From Nitrososphaerales archaeon TH5888 (GTDB lineage Archaea; Thermoproteota; Nitrososphaeria; Nitrososphaerales; Nitrososphaeraceae), in the NCBI GenBank assembly GCA_014523595.1, contig JAATVN010000131.1, positions 1 to 6,712 on the forward strand: a stretch of 6,712 bases of DNA, in the 5' to 3' direction. The number at the start of each line of letters is the position of its first letter. Position 1 is the stretch's first letter. Below, piece by piece: positions 5,344 through 6,712 of this stretch. Made by a program: the position numbers and the translations under genes. Under the pieces are notes generated by a model that did no database searches, was not told where the DNA came from, and was given only the letters and a program-made list of their open reading frames with translations.

Positions 5344-5351
5344 AATAAATA
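5344..5351 (+). promoter_or_regulatory. TATA-like box for the small exported protein gene
   Basis: AAATAAAT plus the next A is centred about 25-26 nt before TTG 5373, which predicts a start at or next to that codon. It supports TTG as the true start with no leader. No Shine-Dalgarno sequence is seen near this codon. Confidence 0.4.
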
Positions 5352-5372
5352 GAGTGAGATACAAATATTCAC

Positions 5373-5735
5373 TTGACCACGTATTTAACAGCTGTAGTTC
5401 TGATAATGTTAACTCTAACGCTGGTTTCAATCCATGGTATGATGGGAAGAATATATGCCATAGAACAGCCAAGCACAATGGAAGGCATTAATGAGGAAAA
5501 ATGTGACAAGGTCGTTAACTGTAAAATTATATCAGAAAACGTACTTAAATATCCTGATAGAGTGGATCCGTTCGATAAGAACGAAGACATTTCCATGACA
5601 ATGATGAATAATATCAATAATTCTCAGAAAATGGCAGAAAAATCATGTCAAAAATTGATGGACGTTGATATCGAAAAGATAAAGAACCAACAGATTGGTG
5701 GACAAACTCCAAATTTCTTAATCTGCTCACCTTAA
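5373..5735 (+). CDS. Small exported four-cysteine protein of unknown function
   Basis: A 120-residue protein that I do not recognise. Residues 5-20 (LTAVVLIMLTLTLVSI) form one hydrophobic segment, followed by a possible signal-peptidase site after IYA (27-29). The mature part would be about 90 hydrophilic residues with four cysteines: C44 and C50 (CDKVVNC), C92 and C118 (LICSP, at the very end). They could form two disulfides in an extracellular protein. It contains no known enzyme motif. The start is TTG 5373: a stop lies in frame at 5355-5357, and the first ATG, at 5406, would remove half of the hydrophobic segment. The TATA-like box 25 nt upstream agrees. It is divergent from the exported RTX-like gene and shares its 201-bp control region, so the two may act together at the cell surface. 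That link is inferred. Confidence 0.7.
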   Translation: MTTYLTAVVLIMLTLTLVSIHGMMGRIYAIEQPSTMEGINEEKCDKVVNCKIISENVLKYPDRVDPFDKNEDISMTMMNNINNSQKMAEKSCQKLMDVDIEKIKNQQIGGQTPNFLICSP

Positions 5736-5750
5736 ATTATTTTTATAATT
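5735..5750 (+). terminator. Small hairpin with T-tract after the small exported protein gene
   Basis: AATTAT (5735-5740), a TTTT loop and ATAATT (5745-5750) form a perfect 6-bp A/T-only inverted repeat that begins at the last base of the stop codon. The stem is weak, but the T-rich strand would suit archaeal termination. It lies in the convergent gap with the NreA gene (5736-5854). I see nothing else in that gap. Confidence 0.4.
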
Positions 5751-5854
5751 GCGGATACTTCGTGAAAACAAATGCGTATGTTAATTACCCAGGACGATAA
5801 GTCTATGTAATTTCTAACTGACATCGGATAAAACAGAGTTATTTTCAAGATTCC

Positions 5855-6712
5855 CTAATCGAGATAGTCAGAAATCCTTTTCTGTTTGTTGTTCTTGATA
5901 ATTGAACTATTTTTTATCCACTCGTTTTTTGACAAGGAAGTCTTGGAAACTCCATATTTCAATGCTGAATCAAAACTTTCAAAGTTCCTTCCTTTCGATC
6001 TGAGACATTCTCTTAAACCCTCTCTAATCTGCCAGACACCGAGTGACACGAAATATTCAGGATGTATTTCTCTCAAAATTAACACCGATGCTTTTTTTCT
6101 TTTCTTGAAAAGATATTCGGCTGCCGCCAATCTTGCTGCAAAATATGCTCCTGCGATAGAAGGATAATGATCAATTTTTTTTCCTAATTCATAATCTGAT
6201 CCTATATGTAATCTGCCGTTGGTATCGATCCAGGATTCAATCATTTCAAAATACCAAACGTCATCAGGAATGAATATTACAGAGTAATAATTATCCAAGT
6301 GATTAAAGTCAAAGACAAGGTAATTATCCAAAATTGCATTGTCCTTGATTCTGTTTAAGAGATACTGTGAAACTATATCATCTGCTGCTGTAATGCTCCA
6401 CTTAGTGGGTACGAGTTTACGATTTTTCCTTCTACCTAACATGCCCATACTTAAAACTTTTGAGATGCGAGTCATGTCGATACTATGCTCATAGAGTTCA
6501 ACAACTGCATCTGATGCATATGAATCATAATCGTAATATTTTTTTTCGATTTTTTGGTCTGCCGTTGAGGGATGAATCTTAATTTCACTCACAGGCGCTG
6601 AAAATATTGTGGGTATTTCTTCAGAATCATCTTTAGTCAAGGTCATTTCATTTAGATATTGAGATGGAATTTTTTCAAAAGTCATGGTGCTCTCGACAAC
6701 TCTTTTTGACAA
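5855..6712 (-). CDS. nreA: Archaeal DNA-repair protein NreA, C-terminal part (partial, N-terminus beyond the right edge)
   Basis: About 285 residues are visible and the frame runs through the window edge. The edge codon is TTG, an ordinary Leu unless it happens to be the start. Full NreA proteins have roughly 400 residues, so the N-terminal part is missing. Recognisable family segments are DSYASDAVVELYEH (63-76), RKNRKLVPTKWSITAADD (95-112), WYFEMIESW (153-161), SDYELGKKIDHYPSIAGAYF (172-191), and REIHPEYFVSLGVWQIREGLR (214-234), with the GVWQIRE core. The last residues, QKRISDYL (277-284), fit a PCNA-interacting (PIP) box Q-x-x-h-x-x-a-a, the known way NreA docks on the sliding clamp. NreA has been linked to repair of DNA damage such as mitomycin C lesions in a haloarchaeon; its exact reaction is unclear. 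The gene is convergent with the small exported protein gene. Confidence 0.88.
   Translation of the reverse strand: MSKRVVESTMTFEKIPSQYLNEMTLTKDDSEEIPTIFSAPVSEIKIHPSTADQKIEKKYYDYDSYASDAVVELYEHSIDMTRISKVLSMGMLGRRKNRKLVPTKWSITAADDIVSQYLLNRIKDNAILDNYLVFDFNHLDNYYSVIFIPDDVWYFEMIESWIDTNGRLHIGSDYELGKKIDHYPSIAGAYFAARLAAAEYLFKKRKKASVLILREIHPEYFVSLGVWQIREGLRECLRSKGRNFESFDSALKYGVSKTSLSKNEWIKNSSIIKNNKQKRISDYLD

Noticed and set aside
1..6712. tRNA, rRNA, insertion sequence or integrase attachment site
   Set aside because: No TTCRA-type T-loop with matching acceptor stem, no transposase or integrase motif and no terminal inverted repeats were found by eye.

Overview
This AT-rich window most likely comes from an archaeal chromosome, and a Nitrososphaeria (Thaumarchaeota, ammonia-oxidising archaeon) of the Nitrososphaera/Nitrosocosmicus kind is my best guess. 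Three things suggest this. The right edge carries an NreA-type protein, a repair family I know from archaea, with a C-terminal PCNA-binding box. Several genes have an A/T-only TATA-like box about 22-31 nt before the start codon and no Shine-Dalgarno site, the pattern of leaderless archaeal transcripts. A four-cysteine Cas4-like nuclease and secreted proteins with short signal peptides also fit. The taxon is an inference; no rRNA or other marker gene is present.

Layout from left to right. Positions 1-61 may hold the first codons of a minus-strand gene that leaves the window. A VOC/glyoxalase-fold protein (307-708, +) faces a PP2C-type Ser/Thr phosphatase (831-1568, -). After a 283-bp gap comes a terminase large-subunit-like ATPase (1852-2673, -) that stops where the packaging nuclease domain would normally begin and carries a deviant Walker A motif. 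Upstream of it on the same strand is an NADPH-dependent FMN reductase-like flavoprotein (2798-3382, -). Divergent from that is a stand-alone Cas4-like PD-(D/E)XK nuclease (3498-4331, +) with all its iron-sulfur and active-site residues. It converges on an exported RTX-type beta-roll protein (4452-5171, -). Divergent from the RTX gene is a small exported four-cysteine protein (5373-5735, +). The window ends with the C-terminal 285 or so residues of NreA (5855-6712, -).

Most genes look monocistronic, with alternating orientation and gaps of about 115-285 bp. Two pairs are worth considering as units. The terminase-like ATPase and the Cas4-like nuclease lie either side of a redox flavoprotein and may be a domesticated viral remnant or a DNA-processing pair. 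The RTX protein and the small Cys protein share a 201-bp divergent control region with short dyads and are both predicted to be exported, possibly to the cell surface. No rRNA, tRNA, CRISPR array, insertion sequence or attachment site was seen.
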